DNA from: Atherix ibis
Taxonomy: Eukaryota > Arthropoda > Insecta > Diptera > Athericidae
Reading direction: 5' to 3'
Length of the DNA: 64,000 bases
NCBI GenBank assembly: GCA_958298945.1
Contig: OY282607.1
Location: 52,367,020-52,431,019 of the forward strand
Positions 11,900-23,247 of this stretch are shown here, piece after piece; within the stretch, counting starts at the first letter, position 1, and each line of letters starts with the position of its first letter. Under the pieces are notes generated by a model, which ran no database searches, had not been told where the DNA came from, and worked only from the letters and a program-made list of their open reading frames with translations. The position numbers were made by a program, and so were the translations under genes.

Positions 11900-12780
11900 C
11901 TAGGGCGGTAGTTGTTTGAAAAAAATTTCTATGGTCGAAAGTACTAACGTTATAAAAATTGAGTTTGAAATTTGATGACGCTGCATTGTTTAGTTTTTGT
12001 TTGTCAGTCATTAATAGTGAAAGCTCTCAGTGAATTTGTAAACATGGAAAAAATTGGTCATCGTTTTGTGATACAATACTTTCATTTGAAAGGTTTCAGT
12101 TCAACCAATATCAAAGCCAAGCTAGACTCTACTTTGGCGGGAGTCAGCTCCTTCGTTTACACCAATAAAATATTGGGTGGCAGAGTTTAAACAAGGTATT
12201 GAATAACCGTCGACTGAAAGAGCGCGAGCTACCACCAGATATGGTAGGCATATCAAACAGTACATTACATCGCATATTGACTAAAAATTTGGATATTAGA
12301 AAGCTGTGCGCAAAAAAAACATAAACAGCGTCGTGAAAACGTTTCAATCAACTGTTTGGGGATATTTCAGAACAATAAAGCCGTGATTTTGAGTCGATTC
12401 GTAATCATGGATAAGACATGGGTCAATTATACTTGAGATAAAGGAACAGTCAACACAATGGACTGAAAGGTGAGAATTGGCTCCAAAGAAGGCGGAAACA
12501 TTTCTATCTGCTAGCAAAGTCATGGCGTCAGTTTTTTGGGATGCGCGTGGGATAATTTTCATTGATTATTTTCAAAAAGGAAAAACAATTAGGGGTGAGT
12601 ACGAGGGTCGTTCAATAAGTCCTTAGAAAATCCGAGAAACTGCGCTCGTAGTGTCGGTAAAGTTTTTTTTTTGTAAGAAGCATTATCGACAGGAAAGCTG
12701 TCAAAATTTCAGCTCGATCCATAGCGTAGGTGAATTTCTATCGTCGATTAAAGTTAACGACATTTATTTGTGCATAACAA

Positions 12781-13725
12781 TGGAAAAAAGCGAGTTTAGG
12801 ACTGTCATCAAACATCTCCATTTGAAAGGCTTAAGCCCGAAAGAAATCAAAGCCGAGTTGGATGCAGTTCATGGCACATCTGCACATGTGTTTGCGACTG
12901 TTTACAATTGGGTGAATGAATTTAAACGTGGCCGTTCATCCACAAAAGATGAACATCGTTCAGGACGCCCAGTTGAGGTGTCTACTCCTGAAATCATCGA
13001 CAAAATCCACGATCTGATTTTGAACGATCGGCGAATTAAAGTGCGCGAATTAGTTGAGGCCACGGGAATATCACAAGGTACAGTCGCTTCAATTTTGCAT
13101 GAAAAATTGTCTGTGAAAAAATTTCGGCAACATGGGGGCCGCGTTTGCTCTCAGAGGAGAATAAGCACAATCGTGTGTTCACTACTACACTCCAGAAACG
13201 AAGAGACAGTCATCACAGTGGATTTTCAAGGGTGAACGGGCTCCGAAGAAGGCAACAACTGTGCCATCGGCCGGGCAAGGTGATGGCCACGGTCTTTTGG
13301 GATTCGCAGGGCATCATTTTTATCGACTACTTGGAAAAAGGAAAAATAATAACAGGAGCGTATTACGCGTCGTTATTGCAACGGTTGAGCGAGAAAATCA
13401 AAGAGAAACGCCCACATCTGAAGAAGAAAAAAATCCTCTTGCATCAGGACAATGCGCGTGTGCACACCTGCGCTGTTTCCACGGCCAAAATTGTGGAATT
13501 GAGAATGGGATTGTTGCAGCATCCCCCCGCTTATTCACCAGATTTGGCCCCGAGTGACTATTTTCTTTTCCCCAATCTGAAGAAATGGCTTGGCGGACGA
13601 CGGTTCACTTCCAACGAGGACGTCATTGCTCAAACGGATGAGTATTTTGCAGAACTTCCGATATCCTATTTTTTGGACGGGATAAAAATTTTGGAAAAAC
13701 GGTTGGAAAAGTGTATAGAGTTAAA
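12781..13725 (+). pseudogene. mariner transposase, frameshifted, first catalytic Asp deleted
   Basis: Cut-and-paste transposase of the mariner family, beginning MEKSEFRTVIKHLHLKGL at 12781. The N-terminal paired-like DNA-binding region (helix-turn-helix, then GRPVEV linker, then second helix-turn-helix) is intact to about 13125. Frame then changes near 13130, and an internal deletion near 13190 joins NRVFTT to TPETK, removing roughly 50 residues including the first catalytic Asp (VDE motif). The second Asp survives in LHQDNARVHTC (about 13440) and the third in YSPDLAPSDYFLF (about 13540). A further frame change lies near 13275. It is inactive, although its ends look good enough to be mobilised by an intact relative. 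Confidence 0.88.
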
Positions 13726-13732
13726 AAGATTT

Positions 13733-13805
13733 TTTTTTTATATTATGTTGAAAAATAAAAAATTTTTTTTAATATTATGTTGAAAAATAAAAAATTTTTT
13801 TTTTG
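13733..13805 (+). repeat. tandem 36-bp repeat at mariner 3' end
   Basis: TTTTTTTTATATTATGTTG followed by AAAAATAAAAAA occurs twice in tandem, just after the transposase end. Confidence 0.7.
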
Positions 13806-14270
13806 AAAAACAGTTTTTTTTTTATCTTTTTCTTAGGATTTATTGAACGACCCTCGTATTATGCGAACTTATTGCAGCGTTTGAATAATGAAGTCATGAA
13901 ATCAAAAAATCAAGTCCGCATTTGGCGAAAAATTGTATTTTTATCCCGATGATCGGATTTAATGAGTTTAAGTTCGAATTACTTTTTCACGCATCCTTTT
14001 CGACAGAATTAGCCTCTACGGATTATTTTTTCCTTTCCAAACTTGAATAAAGGGCTCAATGGTAAAAGATGTGGAGTCTGCGGTTAGTTGCTATTTTGAG
14101 GGAGCTCAATAGCTTTGTACCCTGTTTACTATAAACAGGGTATCGAAGCTATTGAACATCGCTGAGAAAAATGTATCGAGCTAAAAGAAGACTGTGTTGA
14201 GAAATAAAGATATTTTTCCAAAATTTTTTATTTTCTTTGTGAGGTCAGGCACTTCTGGGACTGCCCTCGT

Positions 14271-15733
14271 CACTCAATCAGTTTTTATTTAATTGATAGA
14301 CTTTTTCAAGAAAAAAAGGAAGGAAATGGACAGCTAAAAGGAAATAAACAAAAAATTGAAAAAAATTAATAATAATAAATAAACTTTTTGAGAAAGTTTT
14401 TTTTCAGAAAAAAAATAAGCTGAAATAAATATCCAACAAGTTGGGAATGAATGAGGTGATAACGACTGTAATAGAGCAACTACAACACTTGCTAATGTTT
14501 GACACATTTTTGCGAAAAATCAATACGAACGCTTTATTTTAACCTATCAAGTTGGTTGGGAATCTATACTATATATCTCTGCGGCGTCGTTATATATGCA
14601 AACATTATAAAAAAAGAAAATAAATTCAATGCATCTTCGTCCATTCCTCTCGGTTTGCAAAAACGCTAAAGCTAACTTTTCGATTTGTGGAAATTATATA
14701 CAAACTGTACCAATTAGGTATAATTTTATTAGGTTTTCAATTTTCGCGCAAAAATTACACAAAAGAGCAGTTTCAGTTCCGAAAAATTGCGGAAAAAAAA
14801 ACAACATAAAACATATTCAAAGTGTTTTAATTCCTAAATCCGTATAAGCTCATACACAAACACACGATTATCATATTTATGTATATATATCTACCCATGT
14901 AATATTATCCTCTGATATGTAAATGACATATTAACCTGAAAATGCGAAAATAACAAAATATAAAACGGAATTGAAGCAAAAAATTCGTAAAAAATAATAC
15001 TCAATCACATAATACAATTTTCATGTAAATAAAACTACTCCGAAGACTAATGCTCCTAGAAAACGCCGCGCTTTTTTTAGTAAGCAATCAACAAACAAAA
15101 CTAAATGAGTTCAATTTCCATAGAATCCACAATACATTCACGATTAGTGTTCTGTTGCACAAATTCTTCGTAACCATCCAAAAAGGTAAAATAAACCGTA
15201 CTGAATATTTCAGCCTTTACAATTTAATGAAGATATTATTGTACTTAGAAATTAAAACAATTCAAAATGCATCAAATATTATTAGTTTTTTTTCTGATTA
15301 GATATTCTGTATCTGCACAGACGTTCAAATTGGCAACCGAATACACAAACGAAAAAAAATTGTCGTTCCGGCAATAAATTCACTAACATATTATTATTTC
15401 ATATCACTATTAGATTATTTTGATTACACATAGGCGTATATTAAACATTAAACTTACCCAATATACTTTTATTAATTAAAACATTAAAAATACCAACTGA
15501 AACTTATTTTTAATTTACTTTATGATGTTTACAAGATACAAGTAAAAATTATTAATGGACTGTTTTGACAGCTACCGAGCATTTTCTTCAGAAGTAGTAG
15601 ATTGAGGTCGTAATTGTACTAGATGAAATAAGTTTGGTTGTCATCCGTTGGGAGTTAGCTTGATTAAGATATGATTATTTGGTATTGTTTTTGAAGTTTT
15701 GAAAGTACAATAATACGAATAAGAAAAACTACC
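14271..15733. other. AT-rich intergenic upstream of DCTN6
   Basis: No gene is seen. A modestly GC-richer part around 15560-15720 directly precedes the DCTN6 start and probably holds its promoter and 5' untranslated region, but no TATA box or initiator can be assigned. Confidence 0.4.
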
Positions 15734-16647
15734 ATGGATGAAGGGTAAAAAAATTAAGGTGTTTCGTACAAAAATGAAGTTTATTTTTTAAATGTTTCAT
15801 TTTGTAGAATAAAAATTATGCCAAAAGCAATTGTATGTGGAGAAAGTACACTCCGTGGTGATATCACAATATCCAGTGGGTGTGTAATACATCCGAATGC
15901 GACAATTATAGCTGAATCGGGTCCAATTATTATTGGGGAGAATTGTATTGTTGAAGAATACGTCACAATAATACATCGAATTCCAAAAAATCATCCAAAA
16001 TATGAGGAGAAGAAGACATCAGTTTTGAACATTGGGGCGAACAATGTCTTTGAAGTGGGCTGCACTGTTGAAGCATTAAAAATTGGTGAAAAGAATGTTT
16101 TCGAATGTAAATGCTATGTATCACCATTAGTTGAAGTTACGAACGGTTGTATCATCGGTGCTGGATGTAATATTGCCGGAGAATATAAACTCGCTGAGAA
16201 TACAGTAATTTATGGGAATGATTGTTCACAAAGGGAGGCTATGGAGAAGCAAGGGGTAGGCTTAAATTTTTCTTTAAAAAAATTTATTGGAGATAAGAAG
16301 GACGAATAATACGATATTCAATTTTCTTATAGAATATCGTACGCCAGTAATTTTGGGTTTTTGGTGGTACGCTATGTAAATGAAAAAAAATAATCATTAA
16401 TAATAACATTAATTTTAAAAATATTAATAAATATAAATAATTGTAATTCTTTGGCTGTGACCAAAAATTCGATTCATATTAAATATAAATTGTACGTCAA
16501 ATTAAATCACAATTAATTTTAAAATGATTTATTTTTACTTTTTAGTCTCAAACACTTCAAATCGACTATTTACGTAAAATATTGCCAAGTTATCATCATC
16601 TTAGAAAAGGCACATACGATCCAAAAAAAATTCGAGGACAAGTTTAA
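15734..16647 (+). CDS. DCTN6: dynactin subunit 6 (p27), three exons, intact
   Basis: Component of the pointed-end complex of dynactin, the cofactor of cytoplasmic dynein. Exons 15734-15744, 15808-16255 and 16546-16647 join in frame to 186 codons plus TAA, close to the human length. The first exon encodes only MDE plus two bases; its GGGTAA donor and the TTTTGTAG acceptor create MDEGIKIMPKAIVCGE, matching the family N-terminus better than starting at the internal ATG at 15818. Exon 2 carries the hexapeptide repeats of a left-handed beta-helix (VIHPNATIIAE, PIIIGENCIVEE, NVFEVGC, GCIIGAGCNI). Exon 3 supplies the conserved C-terminal helix, QTLQIDYLRKILPSYHHL. Without the second splice, exon 2 would run on to a premature TAA at 16307-16309 and lose this helix, which supports the splice. 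Confidence 0.93.
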
Positions 16648-16714
16648 TATGTGATAAAATATGTAATTGTATTGTAGATAATGTGTTTACTAATTAAATT
16701 AGCGCATCCAAAAT

Positions 16715-16720
16715 AATAAA
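16715..16720 (+). terminator. polyadenylation signal AATAAA of DCTN6
   Basis: AATAAA lies 67 bp after the DCTN6 stop codon, in the same orientation. Confidence 0.5.
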
Positions 16721-17039
16721 ATATCGTTCGAAAATTTTAAATTCAATTTAATTTGTTTATTTTTTTAATTTTCTATTTGTATTTTTACATGGGAAAATAA
16801 ATTAATTTCTACTATCTTTGATGAATGTTTTGGTTTAATATTTCCTGTAACAAGAAAAATTTAGTGCCATTTTTTCTCTATTTATGTATAATTTCTTAAA
16901 AAGGAATGTAGAAGAATCACCCGTAAGACATCGATATTTTGGTGTTGGGTTAATTAAAAATGTGCAATAAAAATGGATTCGATTTTTATAATTAAAAATT
17001 TTAAATTTTTGTAAAAAACATTTCATTTCACAATTTGCT

Positions 17040-18720
17040 GACATTGCAAAATCTCTAAACGCTGTAACAAAGAAGAATTTACTCTTTAATTGGACTACTG
17101 AATGCGCGAAGGCATTCAACACATTAAAAAGGTGTTAATAGGCCAACTTCTACTGCAATACCCCCAATTTTGAGAAACCATTTGTAATTTTTAATTACTG
17201 TCAGAAGGTAAAATTGGGAAAGATAAGCCAATAACCTACCCAATTACAACCTTTAACAAATATTAATTAAATAAATCAGTTATTGAGAAGGAACTATTAT
17301 CCACTTGGGTATAAATTACTTTAGGCCATATCTCCATGGCATAAGATGGACCATAGTAAAAGATCACCGTTTGTAAGTGTTTTTAGATTATAAGATTTAC
17401 TGTAGTTACAAAAACCACTCATCCAAACTAACTCGAACAAGATTAGATTTACTTGACTATAACTTCGAGCTAGTTTATAAACAAGGAAAATTAAATGTTA
17501 ATGCTGACGAGCTATTACGGATAAAGATGGATATACAAGAACTCGAAAAACTCATTCCAAAAAACATAAATGTCCAAAGTGGCAAAATTTTCCTAACAAA
17601 ATATAGCCCGAAGTAAAACCGAAAAGGTATTTAGAAAACGTACCAAAAGTAAATTTAAAAAATGAAGAACACCTGGTAATAGAATTTAGCCAACAGATAA
17701 TATTGGTATGATTCTGCAAAGACTAATATTTCTAAGCAACAATCAGAATATTAATGAATTGGCACTCGTATATTATGACGAAATGTTTCAATATATTAAT
17801 TTAAATGAATTAAAAAAGTATTTAATAATAAAATGAATGAAATACTGAAAAAGGTAAATATCAATCCATTGCGGATATTACTGTACAGTAGTGGGACATG
17901 TAATAATATTGCATGTTCATTAGTGAACAGCCGCTGGATGTCACTGTTGGTACTATAATATATGCCTATGGTTATTGGGAACGCACCCATCAATGTATTT
18001 TGCCATTGTATACTGGGGGCCTCAGTGGAGCGTCAACCATCATCATGACAACATCTTATATTCAATAAACTACGCATGATTATTCAACTAGTAAATTAAA
18101 GTCTTTTAATTTATAATAATACCCACATTTATTACAGGACACAATGGTATAAAAAGATAGTTTGCTAAACTCAAGCAGTAGCTAACAGTAGATTAGAAAT
18201 TGTATGAATAGATACAGTGGAACCACTAAGGCCATCGCAGGGATACACGTATATCCTGACGACGCAGTGTGAGCTTACGAAATATGTAGAAACATTTCCG
18301 ATGGAATCAAAAGAAGCTATCGCAGTAGCAAAAATCATTGCCGAAAAGTATATACTAAAATACGGATATTTCAAAACGTTTAAAACTGATAAAGGTACAG
18401 AGTTTAACAACGAACTATTTAGAAACTTGTGTAAGATGCTGAATATCAATCATAGAACGAGAACATCGTTTCATCATGAAACATTTGTCTCGATTGAAAG
18501 AAACCACCGAACGCTTAACGCAATCAATAACATTAAATTTCTTAATAAAAACTGAGGCAAAAAAATACTACAGTTCCGCAGATGTAGTAAACAGTTTTAG
18601 CCGAATTAAAAATTTGGTCAGCTCATGTATTCCAAAGTTCTTTTATAATGAAAAAAGGTTTCGCCTCATTCGAAAAAACATTTTGCTCGCAGAGTGTAGG
18701 ATTATTTTACTTGATATTTC
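17040..18720 (+). pseudogene. gypsy/errantivirus-type retrotransposon pol relic
   Basis: In plus-strand order: reverse transcriptase end (17055-17160, TTECAKAFNTLKR), RNase H (about 17170-17540, with TRTRLDLLDYNFELVYKQGK followed by NVNADELLR), and integrase core (18217-18555, with the DKGTEFN segment). Stops and frame changes separate the pieces, and no LTRs or gag are seen. The spacer 17620-18170 is too decayed to read. Dead relic of a 17.6/297/gypsy-like element; the subfamily is not determined. Confidence 0.78.
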
Positions 18721-18724
18721 ATAG

Positions 18725-18975
18725 GCATTTAACAGAGTTTGACATGAAGCTCTTTTATAGAAAATGTGTGCATATCGACGATTGGCTTCTTAAACAAAAT
18801 TAGTTGTTCTGGATGGCATCAAGCCTGCAGCTCATCACATAAATGCTAGTATTCCCCAGGATTGTTTTACCGCCAACTCTTTTTCTTATTTTTATAAATT
18901 CTCTTTTATCTATTACTTCTAATACAATACACTGTTTTGCTGATCAGAGTACTCTATTTTTCATATTCCTTTCCT
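18725..18975 (+). pseudogene. non-LTR reverse transcriptase fragment
   Basis: A decayed frame reads LPPTLFLIFIN, then SNTIHCFAD, close to the fragment at 41575-41690 and matching the palm region of jockey-like LINE reverse transcriptases (the catalytic FADD is changed to FADQ). Only about 250 bp remain. Confidence 0.65.
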
Positions 18976-20694
18976 GCTTTCATGTCCTTGCTCTTCAGTC
19001 GTGGCTAGTATTTAAGTGGTGATATTATTTGGCCTACCCACGATTTCTGCTTAAAAGGCGAAAGTAAACATTAATGAAATAATTGACCAAGTCAGATATA
19101 AACGATGATTTTATCTTGAGTAAAATTTCCCTATTTCGTAGTATATATATTTTTTTATCTTAGATAATTGGCACAATTTCGCTTATTCGAACATCTCAAT
19201 AATTCATTATGTACCTTCTTGTACCTTCTTAGATCCTTTGATAGTACGAATGACCAAGATTCTCCTGTAACAATTAACAAAATGAACAAAAATAATTACA
19301 ATAATAAAATTACAAAATTTTAATTAGAATTGTCATTTTATAAGTACTAACTTATAGTTTTAAAATGAAAAAAATACAATTTTCCAAAAATTTCTTATCG
19401 AAATACATACATATGTAAAAATATACCTTTATTTATCTATGAATTTTTATTATTTTTTTGTCTCTCCTTTCTTTAATAAGTATTTGATTTTTTGTTTTTA
19501 TATTCTTATACTTTTTTATACAACAATATAAGTTTAAGCCCACATTGGTACAGAATATAATATAGTTTATATTCTGTTAAACTATATGTTAAAAAACAAA
19601 ACTAATATGATTGTAAATATAAATTAAAATCTTATTAAAAATATTATGGAACGGATAGATTGTAAATCAAGAAAAATAAGTAGTTAATTATATAAACAAA
19701 CTAGTTTCAACATAATCTTTAAAAATGTTATCTCATAAAAATACTTAAAAATAAATAATAATAATAATAGTAATATTTCTACAAATTACATATTGTGTCT
19801 TAGTAAATGTCTTGCTAATAACAATTAAATGCAATTAGATTTTCTTTTCTCTATTTTTTCGTCTTTCATTTATTCACTAAACTAATGGATTTATTTAAGA
19901 AAAAATATTTATCATAATCATAATAATAAATATAATTAATAAACAAGAATATTTATATTTTTACGCATGAGTATACTTTTATATAAAAATATATAACTAT
20001 CGATATAAGTAATATGACTAAGAGACAATTACTAAATAAAAAAAGGACGCAGAATAAAAATTATAGGAAAAAAAGTATAATTAAATAAGAATTTTGATTT
20101 GTAATTAAGCCATACTGAAGGATAGGATACGCAGTTTTTTCCTATTTTTTTTAGATTTTTTACAACAATACATAAAGTTATTGTTCTTAAAGAATATATA
20201 AGATTTAAAAAAAATGGTTTTAAAATTCTTTCAAGTCATTCTAAGATAATCCCACTCTTCATTTTACTACAATACTTACGTAGTCGTATATTTTAGTTTC
20301 TCAACTAAAAGCATACATATATGTAGATAGTAATCAGTAAACAATTGCCAAAAGCACTAAAGGTGATACGTTAATTAAAATTATCAATTAATAATTTATT
20401 TCCGAAACTTTATAATTATAGCGGATGGTAACTGAAATTGCATGTGATACTTTTTTATATTTTTTAACTTTTCTCAAAATGATATTAAGTTTTTTTAAAG
20501 ATCACAAATTTTGCAATTGTCTACAAAATTAAGGTTGAAATTTAAAGCCGAATATACTTAATTGATCGACTACAGATTCATGAAAAGCTTGATATTGCAG
20601 TGAAATTGATTAATGTCGTTAGGTTAATTGTAACTAATATTTAAGTCTTATAAACAAATATCTTTTACCCAACTGAGTAACACTTTGCCGTGCA
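18976..20694. other. AT-rich stretch, nothing seen
   Basis: Very AT-rich, with many homopolymer runs. No coding or RNA gene is supported. It could be a long 3' untranslated region of the uncertain reading frame at 20695-20877. Confidence 0.35.
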
Positions 20695-20877
20695 CTAACA
20701 TTGCAGTGTTCTTGGAGAACGTGATTTGGTACTTAGGGGTTTGCGTATAGGAACAAGTATATCCTTTTTTAGTATGCGTGGACGTTCAGAAAATACGAAA
20801 TATTGATCATTAGAGGATAAAGGTAAACGGACAGAATTTGATACACTTGAGCAATTATCGCGTATATGTATATGCAT
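20695..20877 (-). CDS. uncertain terminal exon, unrecognised
   Basis: A 60-codon open frame on the minus strand, rich in Ser, Arg and Pro (for example NSVRLPLSSNDQYFVFSE), preceded by a CAG that could be a splice acceptor. Its codon use looks more gene-like than the surrounding AT-rich DNA. No upstream exon with a matching donor was found, and no family is recognised. It may be a last exon, part of a decayed gene, or chance. Confidence 0.22.
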   Translation of the reverse strand: MHIHIRDNCSSVSNSVRLPLSSNDQYFVFSERPRILKKDILVPIRKPLSTKSRSPRTLQC

Positions 20878-23247
20878 CTGAATGACATTAACATTCCCCA
20901 GAAAAAGTTACAAGAACACCTCAGACGCTATCGCCAATTACGAAAAGTTTATTAGACCAACGGTTTAATCTCACATTTAATAACAAAGAACTAATTTATA
21001 TGATATTTTAGATGAATGAATTTCAACTATGGGGTTTACGGTGTGCTTTTTAATAAAAATAAACATTGGAAGTTCCCTTCCCAAATTTTCTCATTGTCGT
21101 AGCCTCTAGCACAGACTGTAGAGGCGAATCATATTAAAAACATATTATATACAAAATCATAGCCTTATCAGCATTAAAAATGTTTAAGTAGGGGTACAAA
21201 ATGTGTGGAAGAAAAAGTCTTCGTTCGTGTACACGTCCAAATACAATTGGACATAATATTCCGGTCTAAAATGAATAAAATTCAGCATCCGGTCGAACAA
21301 TGGTATAAATCACTATACCAAAAACAATAGTTAGACCACCTTAACGTAATTAATGATCACTGGAATATATCACGGTAGCGTACGTTTGAAATTTATACTG
21401 TAAAAGAACGAATTTTTGCGCATTTTCGTTTCTTCTTCCATAAACAAGATAGATTTTTTTTTTTCAAAAATACAATTTTTCTATTGTAGTAACTGAATTA
21501 CTCAGTAGATTGACCTCGGAATTATGCAACTCAGTTTTTCATCAATAGTATTCTGTCAACGAATTATTCTATTAAAAAAATGAAAGGTTATTGATCAATA
21601 AAGATTCAATATGATTCTTTGAACCTCATATTATTGGAGTTCTATTCTGTTACAATATAAGCTAAGCTTTATTCTCAATTAGTGAAAGTGTATTTCTTGT
21701 CTACTCAATAAGTCTTCCTTTGTGTGTTTCTTTGTTCATTTGGTGATGAGAAGTATATAAGCTCTACCACTTTTTAAACTGAGTTTTTATGTATTTCAAA
21801 AAGTTAAAAAAAATGACTATGAAAAGGAAACAGTGGTTTCCGAAAATAAAATTCCGTCTAAGAGCAGTAAGTCTAATTTTAATTCTAAACAATTTTCTTG
21901 CCCAAAGTTTTGGCCACTCCATGATTAGTAGACTGGATTGCCAGTATGCCAATGTGAAGAAATATTTTTCTATTGTATCAGTTCGCGTGCCTACGTTTAC
22001 CATGCCATTAGCCATAACGCAATAATTGCGTGCAATATTTGCGATTGCAGTGTTTATTGAACGGTGGAGTGTCGATTTGTCTCGATTTTTTTATTGAGAT
22101 ATCCATATGCCTACTGCCTTGCTTTAATACTCGTATTATACAAACCATTATTCAGAAGTAGTGAAGCAGATTAAATAAAATAAAAATAATAAAAATTACT
22201 ACTCTATATTAAATAATACATTATATCGAATGGGTGATCATTAATTAATTTGGAATTTCACTTACAATACTTCTTGTTAACGAACGCAAAGTAAATATCT
22301 TATTTTAATACCAACAAAGGTACAATTAATGTTAGTAAATATTAATTTTTACTTACTTATTAATAAGTAAATAATATTTGTACATAACTACGATTAGGAA
22401 GTTTAATTAGTTTAATTAATGACCTTAACTACATTATTTCGTATTGATTTCTAGAAATTCTGTAATCCGTCTTCAGTCCCACTTAATTACAGGTTAAATA
22501 TTCCTTAATTTTTGAAAAATCTCAATTTTTTCATATTTTTTATACTATTTTTGATGTAATTTTATTTCAGTTACATTAAATTTTCTGGTTGAGCGGCATA
22601 AGGGATTTATATGATAAAATTGTGGTCGTAATTTTTTTTCAAGTCTTTTTCATATTGGTTCACGATTTCGTATTTCGTTTTTTTTTTTTAATATACAAAG
22701 TTTCTATAATAAATATAAATTATCAATACGTTAATATTTATGTATAAATATTCTCATGCGTTTATTATGTTTGTATGCATATTTTTATTGATAAAAACGC
22801 ACAAAAATATATTATATACTATCCGTTTTTTTTTTCGTTTGAATAAACATAAAAACAGGAAAAATTATTTAATTACTTGTGATGTAGTGTACTAAACGGA
22901 TACGCACACATGCACACACAAGATTATGCAAACAGAGTGTGTTAAGTGTATTTAATTTTTTATAATTGTTTTTATTTTTTTTAGTTTATTTGTGTGTGCA
23001 TGTTTTTGTGTTTTTATCGAATATCACAACAACTGACTGACTGACTCTTGACTAATAAATTTACAATTTTTTTCTTCTATTTCGATTTTGATATTGTTTG
23101 GTTATTCTAAAAAGTTCTCATGATTGGCTCATAGAATTATGAAATTATAACAGGATTAACCAAAGTATTCACTTTTTTTTTTAAAATAATGGCTGACTTT
23201 AATTTTGTTTAAGGTGACGATGGTAAATGGATTTTCAGCAATTCAGT
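20878..23247. other. AT-rich intergenic downstream of pgant
   Basis: No supported gene. Overlapping open frames on both strands at 21764-22025 have no recognisable domain. The part next to 23248 is the 3' untranslated region of the GalNAc-transferase gene. Confidence 0.4.

Larger units (their letters stand above)
12602..13856 (+). mobile_element. mariner element (DD34D type) nested in an older mariner
   Basis: Terminal inverted repeats are CGAGGGTCGTTCAATAAGTC at 12602 and its near complement ending at 13856; about 24 of 28 terminal bases pair. A TA target duplication flanks both ends (12600-12601 and 13857-13858). Removing the insert restores the outer element's reading across GEYYA, which confirms the nesting. 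Length 1255 bp, close to full size. Confidence 0.9.
11900..14270 (+). mobile_element. older mariner element, split by a nested mariner
   Basis: The plus strand carries a decayed mariner transposase beginning MEKIGHRFVIQYFHLKGF at 12044, with later pieces around 12510-12600 (GIIFIDYFQKGKTI) and after 13857 (YYANLLQRLNNEV). The pieces are continuous in order across the insertion at 12602-13856. The right end CCCTCGT at about 14264-14270 matches the left end near 11900 (CTAGGGC) only roughly, so the outer limits are approximate. It has multiple stops and deletions and is inactive. Confidence 0.75.

Noticed and set aside
21764..22025. Overlapping open frames on both strands near 21.8-22.0 kb
   Set aside because: No domain, splice signals or repeat match; opposite frames open together suggest chance.
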